From positions 579,191-643,190 of the forward strand of contig OX639965.1 in NCBI GenBank assembly GCA_951828235.1: a DNA stretch of 64,000 nucleotides. The letters run 5' to 3'. This document shows positions 1 to 10,986 of this stretch, piece after piece. Position numbers and translations under genes: made by a program. This DNA is from an uncultured Gammaproteobacteria bacterium (lineage in GTDB: Bacteria > Pseudomonadota > Gammaproteobacteria > Steroidobacterales > Foliamicaceae). The notes beneath the pieces are model-generated. The model had not been told where the DNA came from. It searched no databases and was given only the letters and a program-made list of their open reading frames with translations. Position 1 is the first letter of the stretch. Each line of letters begins with the position of its first letter.

Positions 1-499
1 CCGAGTTCAACTGTTGCGCGGCGGCAAGCCCGGCGGGCCCGGAACCGATCACGGCGACGCGCCGTCCGGTGCGGTGGGCGGGCGGCTCCGCGACGATCCA
101 GCCCTCCTCGAATCCCCGGTCGGCGATGGCCATCTCGATGTCCTTGATGGTGACCGCGGGGTCGGTGATCCCCAGCACGCAGGCGCCTTCGCAGGGCGCC
201 GGGCATACCCGTCCGGTGAACTCGGGAAAATTGTTGGTCTTGTGCAGGCGGTCGAGCGCTTCCCGCCACTGGTCCCGGTAGATGAGGTCGTTCCACTCCG
301 GGATCAGGTTGTGGATCGGGCAGCCGTCGTCCGACTGGCAGAACGGCACCCCGCAATCCATGCAGCGCGCGCCCTGAATGGCGAGCTTCCCGGGTTCGTG
401 TCCCGTGTAGATCTCCCTGAAATCGCGCAGGCGATCGTTCGCGTCGCGATACGGCGCGGACGCGCGCGCGTATTCCATGAATCCCGTTGTCTTGCCCAT
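1..499 (-). CDS. gltD: Glutamate synthase small subunit (N-terminal part)
   Basis: This is the NADPH-dependent small subunit of glutamate synthase, which feeds electrons through iron-sulfur clusters to GltB for glutamate formation from glutamine and 2-oxoglutarate. The visible 166 residues carry the two N-terminal cysteine clusters (CMDCGVPFC followed by [14 protein letters not shown], and [12 protein letters not shown]) and the start of the FAD-binding fold ([17 protein letters not shown]). The ATG at 499-497 opens with [12 protein letters not shown], typical of the family. The C-terminal two thirds lie beyond the left edge. It follows gltB by 23 nt on the same strand, so the two are very likely one transcript. 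Confidence 0.95.
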   Translation of the reverse strand, partial: MGKTTGFMEYARASAPYRDANDRLRDFREIYTGHEPGKLAIQGARCMDCGVPFCQSDDGCPIHNLIPEWNDLIYRDQWREALDRLHKTNNFPEFTGRVCPAPCEGACVLGITDPAVTIKDIEMAIADRGFEEGWIVAEPPAHRTGRRVAVIGSGPAGLAAAQQLNS

Positions 500-522
500 C
501 GCGCTTAAGTGGCTCAGGCCGG

Positions 523-3500
523 TCAGGCCGCGGCGGCAGCAGCTGCAGCGGTCTTGAGCTGTTCAAGGACCCGCTTGTAGTCCACGGGCATGACCTTGAC
601 GAATTGCCCGACGCTGCGCCGCCAGTCGTCGAGTACCGCTTGCGCGACGGTGGAGCCGGTGAAGCGCAGATGCCGCTCGATGAGTTCCCGAACCTCGGCC
701 CTGTCCGGTTCCGCCTCCAGCGGTTCCAGCTCGACCATTTCGTGGTTGCAGAGGTCGGCGAAGTCCCCCTGCGGGTTCCAGACGTAGGCCACCCCGCCGC
801 TCATGCCGGCCGCGAAGTTGCGTCCGGTGCGGCCCAGGATGACCACGCGCCCGCCGGTCATGTATTCGCAGCCGTGATCGCCGACGCCTTCGACGACGGC
901 GCGGGCGCCGCTGTTGCGCACGCAGAACCGCTCCGCCGCCACTCCCCGGAAGAAGCACTCGCCGGCGGTGGCGCCGTAGAGCACGACATTGCCGATCAGA
1001 ATGTTCTCTTCCGGCGTAAAGCGCGACTCCCTGTCCGGGTAGATGATCAGGCGCCCGCCGGACAGGCCCTTGCCCACGTAGTCGTTGGCGTCGCCCTCGA
1101 CCTCCAGCGTGACGCCGCGGGCCAGCCAGCAACCGAAGCTCTGCCCGGCGTGACCCCGGAATTTGAAGTGGATGGCGCCGTCCGGCAACATCTCCGGGCC
1201 GCAGCGCTTGATGATGGCGTTGGAGAGAATGCCGCCTACCACCCGGTTCGCATTGCTGATGGGCAGTTCGCGGTACACCTCTTCGCCGCGCGCCAGCGCC
1301 GGTTCGGCCAGCTCGATCAGCCTGTAGTCCAGCGATCGCTCCAGGCCGTGGTCCTGCTTGTGCATGGCGTAGGCGCCCAGAAAGTCCGGCGGTTCCTGCG
1401 CCGGCGTCAAGAGCTCCGTGAGATCGATGCCCCTGGCCTTCCAGTGGTCCACCGCCGCCTCGGCATCGAGCGCGTCCACCCGTCCCACCATCTCGTTGAC
1501 CGTGCGAAAGCCCAGCTCGGCCATGAGCTGCCGCATTTCCTTTGCGACCATGAAGAAATAGTTGATGACGTGCTCCGGCAGGCCCTCGAATTTCGCCCGC
1601 AAGGCCGGGTCCTGCGTCGCGATGCCCACCGGGCAGGTATTGAGATGGCACTTGCGCATCATGATGCAGCCCAGCGCGATCAGCGGCGCGGTGGAGAAAC
1701 CGAACTCCTCGGCGCCGAGCAGGCAGGCAATCGCGACGTCGCGCCCGGTCTTGAGCTGGCCGTCGGTCTGAAGCACCACCCGCGATCGGAGGTTGTTGAC
1801 GACCAGCGTCTGGTGCGTCTCGGCGATACCCAGTTCCCAGGGCAGCCCCGCGTGCTTGATGGAGGTGAGTGGCGAGGCGCCCGTGCCACCGGAATCTCCG
1901 GCGATCACCAGGTGGTCCGAGCGCGCCTTGGTGACGCCCGCGGCGACCGCCCCCACGCCGATCTCGGCGCCGAGCTTGACGCTGATGCGCGCGTCGGGGT
2001 TGCCGTTCTTCAGGTCGTGGATGAGCTGGGCGATGTCCTCTATCGAATAGATGTCGTGGTGCGGCGGCGGGCTGATGAGCCCCACGCCGGGCGTCGAATG
2101 GCGAATGGCGGCGATGGTCTCGTCCACCTTGCGGCCGGGCAGTTCGCCGCCCTCGCCGGGCTTGGCGCCCTGCACGATCTTGATCTGCAGTTCGTCGGCA
2201 TTGCTCAGGTAATTGATGGTCACGCCAAAGCGGCCGCTGGCCACCTGCTTGATGGCGCTGCGGGCGGAATCGCCGTTCGGCAGGGGCGTATAACGGCGAG
2301 AATCCTCGCCGCCCTCGCCGGTGTTCGACTTGCCGCCGATGCGGTTCATGGCCACGGCCAGCGTTTCGTGGGACTCGGCGCTGATGGAGCCGAAACTCAT
2401 GGCCCCGGTGGCGAACCGCTTGACGATCTCGCTTTCCGCTTCGACCTCGTCGAGCCCGATGGACCCGCCGTTGGCCCCGCTCACGAAAGTCAAGAGCCCC
2501 CGCAGGTTGGCCCTGGCGGTGTTCTCGCGGTTCACGTGCTCGGCGAAACGCCAGTAGGCGCTATCGTCGTTGGTCCGGGCGGCCACCTGCAGGTCGGCGA
2601 TGGCCTGCGGGTCCCACATGTGCGTGTCGCCGTGCCGGCGCCAGTGGAAGTCGCCGGGGTTAGGCAGCACGGCGATGTTGCCGTTGCGCCCCGGATAGCC
2701 CAGCGCGTGGCGGCGCTCCATTTCCTCGGCCAGCACGTCCAGGCCCACGCCCTGCACCCGACTGGCGGTGCCCCGGAAGGCACGCCCGATGACATCGTCG
2801 GCCAGCCCCACCGCCTCGAATATCTGCGCGCCCTTGTAGGACTGCAGCGTGGAGATGCCCATCTTCGCCATGACCTTGAGCATGCCCTTGGCGGTGCCCT
2901 TGCGGTAGGCGTCGACGACGTCGGCGCGGGTGGAGACGTGCGGCGCATCGTCGAAATAGCCTTTCTCCAGCGAGTCCCAGAGGGCCTCGAAGGCGAGCCA
3001 GGGATTGATGGCGTCGGCGCCGTAGCCCGTCAGCAGGCAGTGATGGTGCACTTCGCGGGCCTCGCCGGTTTCCACGATGATGCCGACGCGTGTGCGCGCA
3101 TGGGTCTCGACCAGGTGATGATGCACCGACCCCACCGCGATAAGGGCGCTGATCGGCGTGCGCTCCGGCCCCACGGCGCGATCGGAGAGCACGATGAGAC
3201 TGTAGCCCTCCTCGATGGCCCGGCCTGCTTCGGCGCAGATGCGGTCCAGCGCGGCTGTCAGGCCCGCCGCGCCCGAACCGGCCGGATACGTCATGTCGAT
3301 AGCCGCCGTCTTCCAGCCCCGGTAATCGAGATGCCTGATGGCGGCCAGTTGCTCGTTGGAGAGGATGGGATGCGGGATGCGAAGCCGGTGCGCGTGCTCT
3401 TCGGTGGTCTCCAGCAGGTTCTGTTCCGGGCCGCAGTAGCACTCCAGCGCCATGATGACCTCTTCGCGGATGGAGTCGATGGCCGGGTTGGTGACCTGGG

Positions 3501-5133
3501 CGAAACGCTGCTTGAAGTAGTCGTAGAGCATGCGCGGCTTGTCGGACATCACCGCCAGCGCGGCGTCGTTGCCCATGGAGCCGAGCGGATCGCGCAGCTC
3601 CCTGACCAGGGGCTGCAGCATGATGTCCATGGTCTCGACCGTGTAACCGAAGGCGTTCATGCGCGCCGTGAGGTTGGCCGGGTCGGGCGCCAGCGGCAGG
3701 GCGGGCGGCAGTTCCTCCAGTTCGATGCGCTGCTTCTCGAGCCAGTCGCCGTACGGGCGTGCGGACGCCCATTCGGCCTTGATTTCCTCATCCGGGATCA
3801 TGCGGCCCTGCTCGAAGTCGATCAGGAATATGCGGCCCGGCTGCAATCGCCCCTTCTCCACCACGCTCCCGGGGGCGACCCGCACTACGCCGACTTCCGA
3901 GGCCATGATGCAGCGGTCGTCGTCGGTGATGTAGTAGCGGCTCGGCCGCAGCCCGTTGCGGTCGAGCACGGCGCCGATATAGGTGCCGTCCGTGAAAGCG
4001 ATGGAAGCCGGCCCGTCCCAGGGCTCCATCAGGCAGGAGTGGTACTCGTAGAAGGCCCGCTTGGCCGCGTCCATGCCGGTGTGTTGCTGCCAGGCTTCCG
4101 GAATCATCATCAGCACCGCTTCCTGCAGCTTGCGCCCGGTCATCAGAAGGAATTCCAGCACGTTGTCGAAGGTCCCGGAGTCGGAGCAGTCCGGCTCCAC
4201 GACGGGGAAGAGCCTGGCCAGGTCGTCGCCGAACAGCGGCGTGCTCAACACGCCCTCGCGGGCGTTCATGGCGTTCACGTTGCCGAGCAGGGTGTTGATC
4301 TCGCCGTTGTGGCACATGAAGCGGTTGGGCTGCGCGCGGTCCCACGACGGGAAGGTGTTGGTGCTGAAGCGCGAATGCACCATGGCCAGGTGCGACTCGA
4401 AGTCCGCTTCGGCCAGGTCGGTGAAAAAGGGCGCCATCTGGTTGGGCGTGAGCATGCCCTTGTAGACGATGACCCTGGAGGACAGGGAACAGATGTAGAA
4501 CAACTGCCGCTGCGACAGGCTTTCGTCGCCGCGCAGCAGATGGGTCGCGTGCTTGCGGATCAGGTAAAGCCTGCGCTCGAACTCGTCTTCGGTGAGGGCG
4601 TCGCCCGCATCGGCGTGGGTTGAACCGGCGCCGACGAACAATTGCGCCATGTGCGGCATGGCGGCCCGGGCCGCGTTGCCGATGTCCGCACCGTCGGGAT
4701 CGATCGGCAGCTCCCTCCAGCCCAGGAGCCGCTGCCCCGCGCTCTCGATTTCACGCTCCAGAACGCCCAGGCACCGTTCCCGTTCCTCCGGGTCGGTGGG
4801 CAGGAACACGTTACCGACGCCATAGCGGCCGCGGCCGGGCAATTCGACGCCCAGTTCTTCCGCCGCGGCGCGGCGCAGGAAGCGGTCCGGCAGACCGAGT
4901 AGAACGCCCGCCCCGTCGCCGGTATTTTTTTCGTAGCCGATGCCGCCGCGATGCTCCATGGAGCAGTTCATGCCGAGCGCGTCCTCGACGACGCCGCGGC
5001 TCTGGCGGCCCTTGATATCGCACACGAAGCCGATGCCGCAGCTGTCCTTCTCCAGCGCGGGATCGTACAGGCCCTGCTTCGGCGGCGGCCCGAAGTTCCG
5101 CCGTGCAGGCAAGGATTCGTTGTGTGCTTTCAT
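523..5133 (-). CDS. gltB: Glutamate synthase large subunit
   Basis: The 1536-residue protein makes glutamate in ammonia assimilation. It starts with a class II glutamine amidotransferase domain whose nucleophile is Cys32 after a 31-residue propeptide ([12 protein letters not shown]). The central and FMN-binding synthase domains follow, with the [3Fe-4S] cysteines in [17 protein letters not shown], and a C-terminal beta-helix domain ends the chain. I chose the ATG at 5133 because the reading frame upstream has no family-like sequence and the resulting propeptide length is normal. gltD lies directly downstream. The gene is divergent from phhB across about 200 nt. A long open frame on the opposite strand is only a codon-bias shadow. 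Confidence 0.96.
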   Translation of the reverse strand: MKAHNESLPARRNFGPPPKQGLYDPALEKDSCGIGFVCDIKGRQSRGVVEDALGMNCSMEHRGGIGYEKNTGDGAGVLLGLPDRFLRRAAAEELGVELPGRGRYGVGNVFLPTDPEERERCLGVLEREIESAGQRLLGWRELPIDPDGADIGNAARAAMPHMAQLFVGAGSTHADAGDALTEDEFERRLYLIRKHATHLLRGDESLSQRQLFYICSLSSRVIVYKGMLTPNQMAPFFTDLAEADFESHLAMVHSRFSTNTFPSWDRAQPNRFMCHNGEINTLLGNVNAMNAREGVLSTPLFGDDLARLFPVVEPDCSDSGTFDNVLEFLLMTGRKLQEAVLMMIPEAWQQHTGMDAAKRAFYEYHSCLMEPWDGPASIAFTDGTYIGAVLDRNGLRPSRYYITDDDRCIMASEVGVVRVAPGSVVEKGRLQPGRIFLIDFEQGRMIPDEEIKAEWASARPYGDWLEKQRIELEELPPALPLAPDPANLTARMNAFGYTVETMDIMLQPLVRELRDPLGSMGNDAALAVMSDKPRMLYDYFKQRFAQVTNPAIDSIREEVIMALECYCGPEQNLLETTEEHAHRLRIPHPILSNEQLAAIRHLDYRGWKTAAIDMTYPAGSGAAGLTAALDRICAEAGRAIEEGYSLIVLSDRAVGPERTPISALIAVGSVHHHLVETHARTRVGIIVETGEAREVHHHCLLTGYGADAINPWLAFEALWDSLEKGYFDDAPHVSTRADVVDAYRKGTAKGMLKVMAKMGISTLQSYKGAQIFEAVGLADDVIGRAFRGTASRVQGVGLDVLAEEMERRHALGYPGRNGNIAVLPNPGDFHWRRHGDTHMWDPQAIADLQVAARTNDDSAYWRFAEHVNRENTARANLRGLLTFVSGANGGSIGLDEVEAESEIVKRFATGAMSFGSISAESHETLAVAMNRIGGKSNTGEGGEDSRRYTPLPNGDSARSAIKQVASGRFGVTINYLSNADELQIKIVQGAKPGEGGELPGRKVDETIAAIRHSTPGVGLISPPPHHDIYSIEDIAQLIHDLKNGNPDARISVKLGAEIGVGAVAAGVTKARSDHLVIAGDSGGTGASPLTSIKHAGLPWELGIAETHQTLVVNNLRSRVVLQTDGQLKTGRDVAIACLLGAEEFGFSTAPLIALGCIMMRKCHLNTCPVGIATQDPALRAKFEGLPEHVINYFFMVAKEMRQLMAELGFRTVNEMVGRVDALDAEAAVDHWKARGIDLTELLTPAQEPPDFLGAYAMHKQDHGLERSLDYRLIELAEPALARGEEVYRELPISNANRVVGGILSNAIIKRCGPEMLPDGAIHFKFRGHAGQSFGCWLARGVTLEVEGDANDYVGKGLSGGRLIIYPDRESRFTPEENILIGNVVLYGATAGECFFRGVAAERFCVRNSGARAVVEGVGDHGCEYMTGGRVVILGRTGRNFAAGMSGGVAYVWNPQGDFADLCNHEMVELEPLEAEPDRAEVRELIERHLRFTGSTVAQAVLDDWRRSVGQFVKVMPVDYKRVLEQLKTAAAAAAAA

Positions 5134-5336
5134 TGGCCGATACTCAAACCGAATGCAGTGCCGCCTTTTGCTGCGCCGGCCGACCTGCCGACGCGGGAAG
5201 TTCAGTTGGTGGCTTGAAACGCGCGCAAAACGGCGTTTCGTCGTGTTGAAACGCCAACCGCCAAGCTTCCCAAAAAGCGACGCATAAATCAAGTTTTGTA
5301 TGGCAATATGGGGTGCGATGATCCGGGAGGAATGTA

Positions 5337-5627
5337 ATGGCTGACCTAATCTCACCGGAGGCGGTGGCGGAGAAGCTTGAAGCGCTGCGGGGCTGGAGCC
5401 TGGACGACGGCAAGCTGTACCGCTCGTTCCGTTTTGCGGATTTCCGCAGGGCGTTCGCCTTCATGACCGGCGCCGCGCTGGCCGCCGAACGGCTCAACCA
5501 CCACCCCGAGTGGTTCAACGTGTGGTCGAAGGTGGACGTGCATCTCAACACCCACGAGGCGGGGGGCATTACCGAACTCGATTTCCAGTTGGCTCAAGCC
5601 ATGAACGAGTTGGCCGACGCGTTGTGA
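5337..5627 (+). CDS. phhB: Pterin-4a-carbinolamine dehydratase
   Basis: This 96-residue enzyme dehydrates 4a-hydroxytetrahydrobiopterin, recycling the pterin cofactor used by aromatic amino acid hydroxylases. The family signature is clear: NHHPEWFNVWSKVDVHLNTH around residues 54-73 contains the active-site histidines. A strong ribosome binding site (GGGAGGA) precedes the ATG. No phenylalanine hydroxylase gene is in the window, so its partner must be elsewhere. Its stop codon overlaps the GTG start of the next gene, suggesting translational coupling with an enzyme of unrelated function. Confidence 0.93.
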   Translation: MADLISPEAVAEKLEALRGWSLDDGKLYRSFRFADFRRAFAFMTGAALAAERLNHHPEWFNVWSKVDVHLNTHEAGGITELDFQLAQAMNELADAL

Positions 5628-7276
5628 AAGCCGTTTACGAACGCGGGGCGGGCCAGCCGTTCGCCTCGCGTTCCGAAGCACTGAGCACCCGCGGCATGGT
5701 GGCGACCAGCCAGGTCTTCGCCACCCAGGCCGCTCTCGAAATACTGCGCTCCGGCGGCAACGCCGTCGATGCGACCATAGCGGCCAACGCCATGCTTGGC
5801 CTCACCGAACCCACCGGCTGCGGCATCGGCGGCGACCTGTTCGCCATGGTGTGGGAAGCCGGAAAGGACGCGCCCACGGGGCTGAATGCGAGCGGCCGGG
5901 CGCCGCGTTCCCTGAACATCGATGTCTTTCGCGAGCGCGAGCTTGAGTACATACCCTCGCGCGGGCCCTTGCCCGTATCGGTTCCGGGGGCGGTCGACGG
6001 CTGGCACGAGCTGCACAAGCGCTACGGTCGAAAGGATTTCGCCGAGCTCCTGGCGCCCGCCATCGCGCTCGCCCAAGAGGGGTTTCCGGTCGCCCAGCTG
6101 ACGGCCGCAGCCTGGGCCTCCAACGCCCGCGCGCTGTCCGACTACCCGGGGTTCGCCGACACCTTCATGCCGAACGGCGAAGCGCCCGGCAAGGCCCAAA
6201 TCTTCCGCAACCCGCGCCTGGGCGCAACCTACGAACTGCTGGCGAAGGGCGGCAGGGAGGCGTTCTACCGGGGCGAAATCGCATGGAAGACCGCCGCCTA
6301 CATGAAAGAAAACGGCGGCTTCCTGGACGAAGCCGACCTGGCTTCGCACCGGTCCGAATGGGTGAGGCCGGTGGCGTCGAACTATCGCGGCCATGACGTC
6401 TACGCACTGCCCCCCAACACCCAGGGCATCGCCACGCTGCAGATCCTCAACCTCCTGGAGCAGCACGACCTCGCCGCCGCGGGCTTCGGCTCGGCGCAGC
6501 ACCTGCACCTGCTCACCGAGGCCAAGAAGCTGGCATTCGAGGACCGTGCGCGCTTCTACGCCGATCCCGCTTTCGCCGAGGCCCCGGTGGACGAACTCAT
6601 TTCCAGGGAGTACGCGCTGGAGCGCGGCAGGCTGATCGATCCGACACGGGCGGCGACCGCGGTCCGGCACGGCGACCCGAGGCTGAACTCGCCGCAAACG
6701 GTGTATCTGGCCGCCGGCGACGGCGACGGAATGCTGGTTTCGCTGATCCAGTCCAATTTCAGGGGCATGGGTTCGGGCATGACGCCGGCAGACCTGGGCT
6801 TCGTGCTGCACAACCGCGGCCAGTTGTTCAATCTCGACCCGGACCACCCCAATGCGCTGGCGCCGGGGAAACGCCCGTTCAACACCATCATCCCGGGCTT
6901 TGCGCGCTTCGCCGGCGGCTCTCGCCTGGCCTTCGGCGTCATGGGCGGCGACATGCAACCGCAGGCACAGGCCCAGGTCATCGCCAACGTGGCGGACTTC
7001 GGCATGGACTTGCAGGCGGCAGGCGACGCTCCGCGCGCCTACCACGGCGGCTCCTCCCAGCCCACCGGCCGGGCCGTTGCGCCCGACGGAGGAAGGCTGG
7101 CCCTGGAGCCGGGCTTCAGTTCCGAAGTGCGAGAAGAGCTTTCCTCGATGGGCCATCGCATGAGCAACGCCCGCGGCGTGTTCGGCGGTTACCAGGCGGT
7201 CATGCAGGATTCGCGCAGCGGCGTTCTCACCGGCGCATCCGATCCGCGCAAGGACGGCCAGGCCGCGGGGCTATAG
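5624..7276 (+). CDS. Gamma-glutamyltransferase family Ntn-hydrolase
   Basis: The 550-residue protein belongs to the gamma-glutamyltranspeptidase family, which self-cleaves to expose an N-terminal threonine. The family N-terminus (HGMVAT-like TRGMVATSQVFATQAAL, then SGGNAVDATIAANAMLGL and PTGCGIGGDLFAMVW) is intact. The likely processing and catalytic threonine is in SPQTVYLAAGDGDG, matching the YwrD-like branch rather than classic GGT. I see no signal peptide, so it is probably cytoplasmic. GTG at 5624 overlaps the phhB stop by 4 nt; it gives the expected N-terminus, while the longer open frame reads antisense-like sequence. The substrate cannot be assigned. Confidence 0.88.
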   Translation: MKAVYERGAGQPFASRSEALSTRGMVATSQVFATQAALEILRSGGNAVDATIAANAMLGLTEPTGCGIGGDLFAMVWEAGKDAPTGLNASGRAPRSLNIDVFRERELEYIPSRGPLPVSVPGAVDGWHELHKRYGRKDFAELLAPAIALAQEGFPVAQLTAAAWASNARALSDYPGFADTFMPNGEAPGKAQIFRNPRLGATYELLAKGGREAFYRGEIAWKTAAYMKENGGFLDEADLASHRSEWVRPVASNYRGHDVYALPPNTQGIATLQILNLLEQHDLAAAGFGSAQHLHLLTEAKKLAFEDRARFYADPAFAEAPVDELISREYALERGRLIDPTRAATAVRHGDPRLNSPQTVYLAAGDGDGMLVSLIQSNFRGMGSGMTPADLGFVLHNRGQLFNLDPDHPNALAPGKRPFNTIIPGFARFAGGSRLAFGVMGGDMQPQAQAQVIANVADFGMDLQAAGDAPRAYHGGSSQPTGRAVAPDGGRLALEPGFSSEVREELSSMGHRMSNARGVFGGYQAVMQDSRSGVLTGASDPRKDGQAAGL

Positions 7277-7288
7277 TTCCCGTCCGTC

Positions 7289-8311
7289 ATGAACGAAAAG
7301 AAACTCATTACGCTGACCGGGATCACCACCACCGGCACCCCGCACCTGGGAAACTACGTGGGCGCCATCCGCCCGGCGGTCCAGGCGAGCCGCAGCGACG
7401 CCAGGGGCAGCAGCTTCTTCTTCCTCGCCGACCTGCACGCGCTGGTCAAGAACCGGAATCCGGATGAAGTGGCCCAGTCCAGCCTCGAAGTTGCGGCCGC
7501 CTGGCTGGCGGCGGGGCTGGACACGAAGCGGGCCGTGTTCTACCGGCAGTCGGACATTCCGGAGATCCCGGAACTGACCTGGATACTCACCACGCTCACA
7601 GCGAAGGGGCTGATGAACCGATCGCATGCCTACAAGGCGGCGACCGACGCCAACCGGGACGCGGACGTGCCGGACCCGGACCGCGGCATCGCCATGGGCC
7701 TGTTCTGCTACCCGATACTGATGGCGGCGGACATCCTGATGTTCCACGCCGACCGTGTGCCGGTGGGCAAGGACCAGCGCCAGCACGTCGAGATGGCGCG
7801 CGACATCGCCCAGCGCTTCAACCATCACTACGGCCGCCTGCTCACGGTTCCCGAAGCCGACATCGACGAGCACCGCGCCGTACTCCTGGGCCCGGACGGC
7901 CGCAAGATGTCCAAGAGCTACGGCAACGTCGTCCCGCTTTTCTGCCCGGCGAAAAAACTGCGCAAATACATCATGCGGGTCAGGACCAACTCGCAGGCGC
8001 CCGGCGAGCCCAAGGACCCGGATGACAGCCTGCTGTTCGACATGTATCGCTCGGTGGCCAGCGCCGAGGAGACCGCGGCCATGCGCGAGCGCTACGCGGC
8101 CGGAATCGGCTGGGCGGAGATGAAGAACGAGTTGTTCGAATACCTCGACGCCCTGCTGGCGCCGGGGCGGGAGGTTTACGACCGCCTGATCGCCAACCCC
8201 GGCGACGTCGAAGCCGAGCTTCGGCGCGGCGCGGAGCGGGCCCGCGAAATCAGCCGGCCGCTGATGCGCGATATCCGGGAGGCGGTCGGGCTGCGCACGC
8301 TGCGCGCCTAG
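7289..8311 (+). CDS. trpS: Tryptophanyl-tRNA synthetase
   Basis: This class I aminoacyl-tRNA synthetase of 340 residues charges tRNA-Trp. The HIGH-type motif is TPHLGNYVG at residues 17-25 and the KMSKS loop is GRKMSKSYGN near residue 205. Length and domain order fit the compact bacterial enzyme. It starts 12 nt after the gamma-glutamyltransferase-family gene and could be co-transcribed with it. Confidence 0.97.
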   Translation: MNEKKLITLTGITTTGTPHLGNYVGAIRPAVQASRSDARGSSFFFLADLHALVKNRNPDEVAQSSLEVAAAWLAAGLDTKRAVFYRQSDIPEIPELTWILTTLTAKGLMNRSHAYKAATDANRDADVPDPDRGIAMGLFCYPILMAADILMFHADRVPVGKDQRQHVEMARDIAQRFNHHYGRLLTVPEADIDEHRAVLLGPDGRKMSKSYGNVVPLFCPAKKLRKYIMRVRTNSQAPGEPKDPDDSLLFDMYRSVASAEETAAMRERYAAGIGWAEMKNELFEYLDALLAPGREVYDRLIANPGDVEAELRRGAERAREISRPLMRDIREAVGLRTLRA

Positions 8312-8358
8312 CGCAGTTTGGTTAAGATACGCACCCGCAATTCCATGGGGAAAAATTC

Positions 8359-9150
8359 ATGCGCACACTCAAATCACTTTCCGGCTTGCTTGCAGGCTGC
8401 CTGCTGACCGTCATGGCCGGGCAATCAGTCGACGCGCAGGCGGACGAATCCGCGGCGGACGGCAACGCGAAGCCCCTGGTTCTCGTGGCGGGCGCGACGG
8501 GCAAGACGGGTTCGCTGGTCGTGGCGCAACTGCAGGCGGAAGGCTACCCGGTACGCGCGTTCGTGCGCAACGCGCAGAAGGCCGCCGAGCGGCTTGGACC
8601 GGACGTCGAGGCTGCGGTGGGCGACCTCAGGAATCCGGACAGCATCGCCGCGGCGCTGGACGGCGTGGACGTGCTGATCAACGCGGCCGGCTCCGGCGTC
8701 CCGGCGGCGGACGACAACATGCCCGAACATGTCGATTTTGAAGGCACCCGGAACCTTGCCGATGCGGCGGCTGCGGCGGGCGTGGGCCACTATGTCCTGG
8801 TCTCCTCCATGGGCGTGACCGACGACGAGCACGCGCTGAACCGCATGTTCAACAACATCCTGATCTGGAAGCGCAGGGGCGAAGAGGCGGTCGTGGCCAG
8901 CGGGATTACCCACACCATCGTTCGCCCGGGCGGCTTGAGCGATGCGCCCGGCAACGCGCAGACGATCACCTTCGAGCAGGGCGACGTTCCAGGGCCAGGC
9001 AAGGTCATCAGCCGCGCCGACGTGGCCCGGGTGTGCGTGGCCGCGCTTCAGGACGAGGGGGCGCGCAACAAGGTGTTTGAAATCTACGCAATAGACGGCG
9101 AACCGCAAACCGATTTTTCCGGTGAATTCGCGGCGCTGAGCGGGTCCTGA
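8359..9150 (+). CDS. Exported NAD(P)-binding SDR-like protein (copy 1)
   Basis: This 263-residue atypical short-chain dehydrogenase/NmrA-like protein has the dinucleotide motif LVLVAGATGKTGSLVV at about residues 41-56 and the usual order of acidic residues and NAAGSG loop after it. Unusually, the first 28 residues form a signal peptide (hydrophobic LSGLLAGCLLTVMA, then VDAQA). The catalytic Tyr-x3-Lys of classic SDRs is absent, as is common in the NAD(P)H-sensor branch. The next gene is a close paralogue only 2 nt away. The substrate is unknown; a periplasmic nucleotide-binding protein would be atypical. Confidence 0.8.
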   Translation: MRTLKSLSGLLAGCLLTVMAGQSVDAQADESAADGNAKPLVLVAGATGKTGSLVVAQLQAEGYPVRAFVRNAQKAAERLGPDVEAAVGDLRNPDSIAAALDGVDVLINAAGSGVPAADDNMPEHVDFEGTRNLADAAAAAGVGHYVLVSSMGVTDDEHALNRMFNNILIWKRRGEEAVVASGITHTIVRPGGLSDAPGNAQTITFEQGDVPGPGKVISRADVARVCVAALQDEGARNKVFEIYAIDGEPQTDFSGEFAALSGS

Positions 9151-9152
9151 CC

Positions 9153-9944
9153 GTGCGCCCGTCCAAGCTGATCGGCCTTCTGGCCACGACCTCCCTGATC
9201 GCCGCCGCCTGCGGGCAGAGCGTCGAGGCTCCCGCGGAGCAGGCCGCGTCCCAGGAGGATGCGAAGCCCCTGGTGCTGGTGGCCGGCGCCACCGGCGGGA
9301 CCGGATCGCTGGTGGTCGCGGAACTCAAAAAGCAGGGCTACCCGGTTCGCGCCTTCGTGCGCGACACCTCCAGGGCCGCCGAGCGCCTGGGCGCGGACGT
9401 GGAAGCAGTGGCCGGCGACCTCAAGGACGCGGCCAGTATCGCCGCCGCACTGGATGGCGTCGGGGCCGTAATCAACGCGGCCGGCGCAAGCGCGGGCGGA
9501 GGCCCCGACAACACCGCCGAACATGTCGACTTCGAGGGCGCGCGCAACCTCGCCGAAGCGGCGCTGGCGGCGGGGGTAGGCCAATACGTGCTGGTGTCTT
9601 CGCGGGGCGTTACCGACGACGATCACTATCTGAACCGTATGTTCAACAACATCCTGATCTGGAAGCGCAAGGGCGAGGAAGCGGTGACGGCCAGTGGAGT
9701 GCCCTATACGATCGTTCGCCCCGGCGGCCTCAGTGACGATCCCGGCGGCAACCAGACCATCATCTTCGAGCAGGGCGACACCCGCGCGGAAGGCATCTGG
9801 ATCACGCGCGCCGACGTGGCGCGAGTGTGCGTCTCGGCGCTAGCGCATGAAGCGGCGCTCAACAAGGTCTTCGAGGTTCACGCCGAAGACGGGGAGCCGC
9901 AGGGAGACTTTGCCGCCGAGTTTGCTTCGCTAAGCGCTTCCTGA
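9153..9944 (+). CDS. NAD(P)-binding SDR-like lipoprotein (copy 2)
   Basis: This is a tandem duplicate of the preceding gene, also 263 residues and alike along its whole length (VAGATGGTGSLVVAEL, FNNILIWKRKGEEAV, TIVRPGGLSD). It starts with GTG two bases after the upstream stop. Its N-terminus differs: LLATTSLIAAACGQS contains a lipobox-like LIAAAC, so the mature protein is predicted to be lipid-anchored, whereas copy 1 looks like a cleaved soluble protein. The pair may act as differently located versions of one activity. No substrate can be read from the sequence. Confidence 0.8.
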   Translation: MRPSKLIGLLATTSLIAAACGQSVEAPAEQAASQEDAKPLVLVAGATGGTGSLVVAELKKQGYPVRAFVRDTSRAAERLGADVEAVAGDLKDAASIAAALDGVGAVINAAGASAGGGPDNTAEHVDFEGARNLAEAALAAGVGQYVLVSSRGVTDDDHYLNRMFNNILIWKRKGEEAVTASGVPYTIVRPGGLSDDPGGNQTIIFEQGDTRAEGIWITRADVARVCVSALAHEAALNKVFEVHAEDGEPQGDFAAEFASLSAS

Positions 9945-9987
9945 CGCCGGCGAGGCGGCCGGTCCAGTAGCGGAGGGCGCCGGCGCC

Positions 9988-10986
9988 GTGCCTGCAGCCT
10001 TCACCACCGTCGTTTGCGGCTCGCTCGCCTACGACAACATCATGCTTTTTCGCGGGCGCTTCGGCGAACGCATACTGCCCGACAAGGTCCACATCCTCAA
10101 TGTAGCCTTCGACGTGCCGGAAATGCGGCGCGAATACGGCGGCTGCGCCGGCAACATCGCCTACAACCTGGCGCTGCTGGGCGACAGGCCGCTCATGCTG
10201 GCCGCCGCGGGCAGCGATTTCGCCCCGTACCGCCTGCGTTTCGAGAAGCTCGGAATAGACATGGCGCTGGTCAGCGAACTGCCCGACCAGCTCACCGCGC
10301 AGGCCTACATCATCACCGACCTGGACGACAACCAGATCACCGCCTTCCACCCCGGCGCCATGGACCACGCGCACTGCCGGAAGCTGCCGGCGGACACCGG
10401 CGCGCAACTGGGACTCATTTCGCCGGACGGCCGCCAGGCCATGCTCGATCACGCCGCGCAGATGCACGAGGCCGGAATGCCGTTCCTGTTCGACCCGGGC
10501 CAGGGGCTGGGGAAGTTCGACGGCCGAGAACTGCGCGAGTTCATCCGCATGGCCGCTTGCGTTGCGGTCAACAGCTACGAGGCGGAAATGCTGAAGCGCG
10601 CCACGGGTTGGGGCCGGGAGCGAATCTGCGCCGAGACCCAGGCCCTGATCGTGACCGAAGGCGCGCAGGGGGCAAGGATTTACCACGGCGGTCAATGCGA
10701 GACGATTCCGCCGGCGCGCGTCGATGAAGTCGTGGACCCGACGGGCTGCGGCGACGCCTTCCGGGCGGGTCTGGCTTACGGTATCGTGAGAGGATGGGAC
10801 TGGAAAGACACAGGGCGGCTGGCGGCGCTGCTGGGCGCCATCGAGGCGGGCAGCGCGGGAACGCAGAACCATCGTTTTGATCGAGAGCGCCTGCAGCGTG
10901 AATTCAAGGAGAACTACGGCTATGAGATTGATCTGGGCGGCAGCGGGACTGACGCTGGCAAGCCTGGTCGCGCAGGCGCAGGATAA
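9988..10986 (+). CDS. PfkB-family carbohydrate/nucleoside kinase
   Basis: The 332-residue protein is a ribokinase/adenosine kinase-type PfkB enzyme. It has the N-terminal glycine signature (GGCAGNIAYNLALLG near residues 51-65) and the C-terminal catalytic signature DPTGCGDAFRAGLAYG with its base Asp. Overall it most resembles adenosine kinase-like PfkB proteins, but the phosphate acceptor cannot be fixed. It starts with GTG. Its last 65 nt overlap the start of the downstream protease gene, whose own ribosome binding site lies inside this gene. Confidence 0.88.
   Translation: MPAAFTTVVCGSLAYDNIMLFRGRFGERILPDKVHILNVAFDVPEMRREYGGCAGNIAYNLALLGDRPLMLAAAGSDFAPYRLRFEKLGIDMALVSELPDQLTAQAYIITDLDDNQITAFHPGAMDHAHCRKLPADTGAQLGLISPDGRQAMLDHAAQMHEAGMPFLFDPGQGLGKFDGRELREFIRMAACVAVNSYEAEMLKRATGWGRERICAETQALIVTEGAQGARIYHGGQCETIPPARVDEVVDPTGCGDAFRAGLAYGIVRGWDWKDTGRLAALLGAIEAGSAGTQNHRFDRERLQREFKENYGYEIDLGGSGTDAGKPGRAGAG

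Noticed and set aside
487..4623. 1378-codon open frame opposite gltB
   Set aside because: It is exactly antisense to a clear GltB, has no family-like motifs and reflects GC-rich third positions. Similar long frames at 49907-51592 and 57124-60120 were rejected for the same reason.
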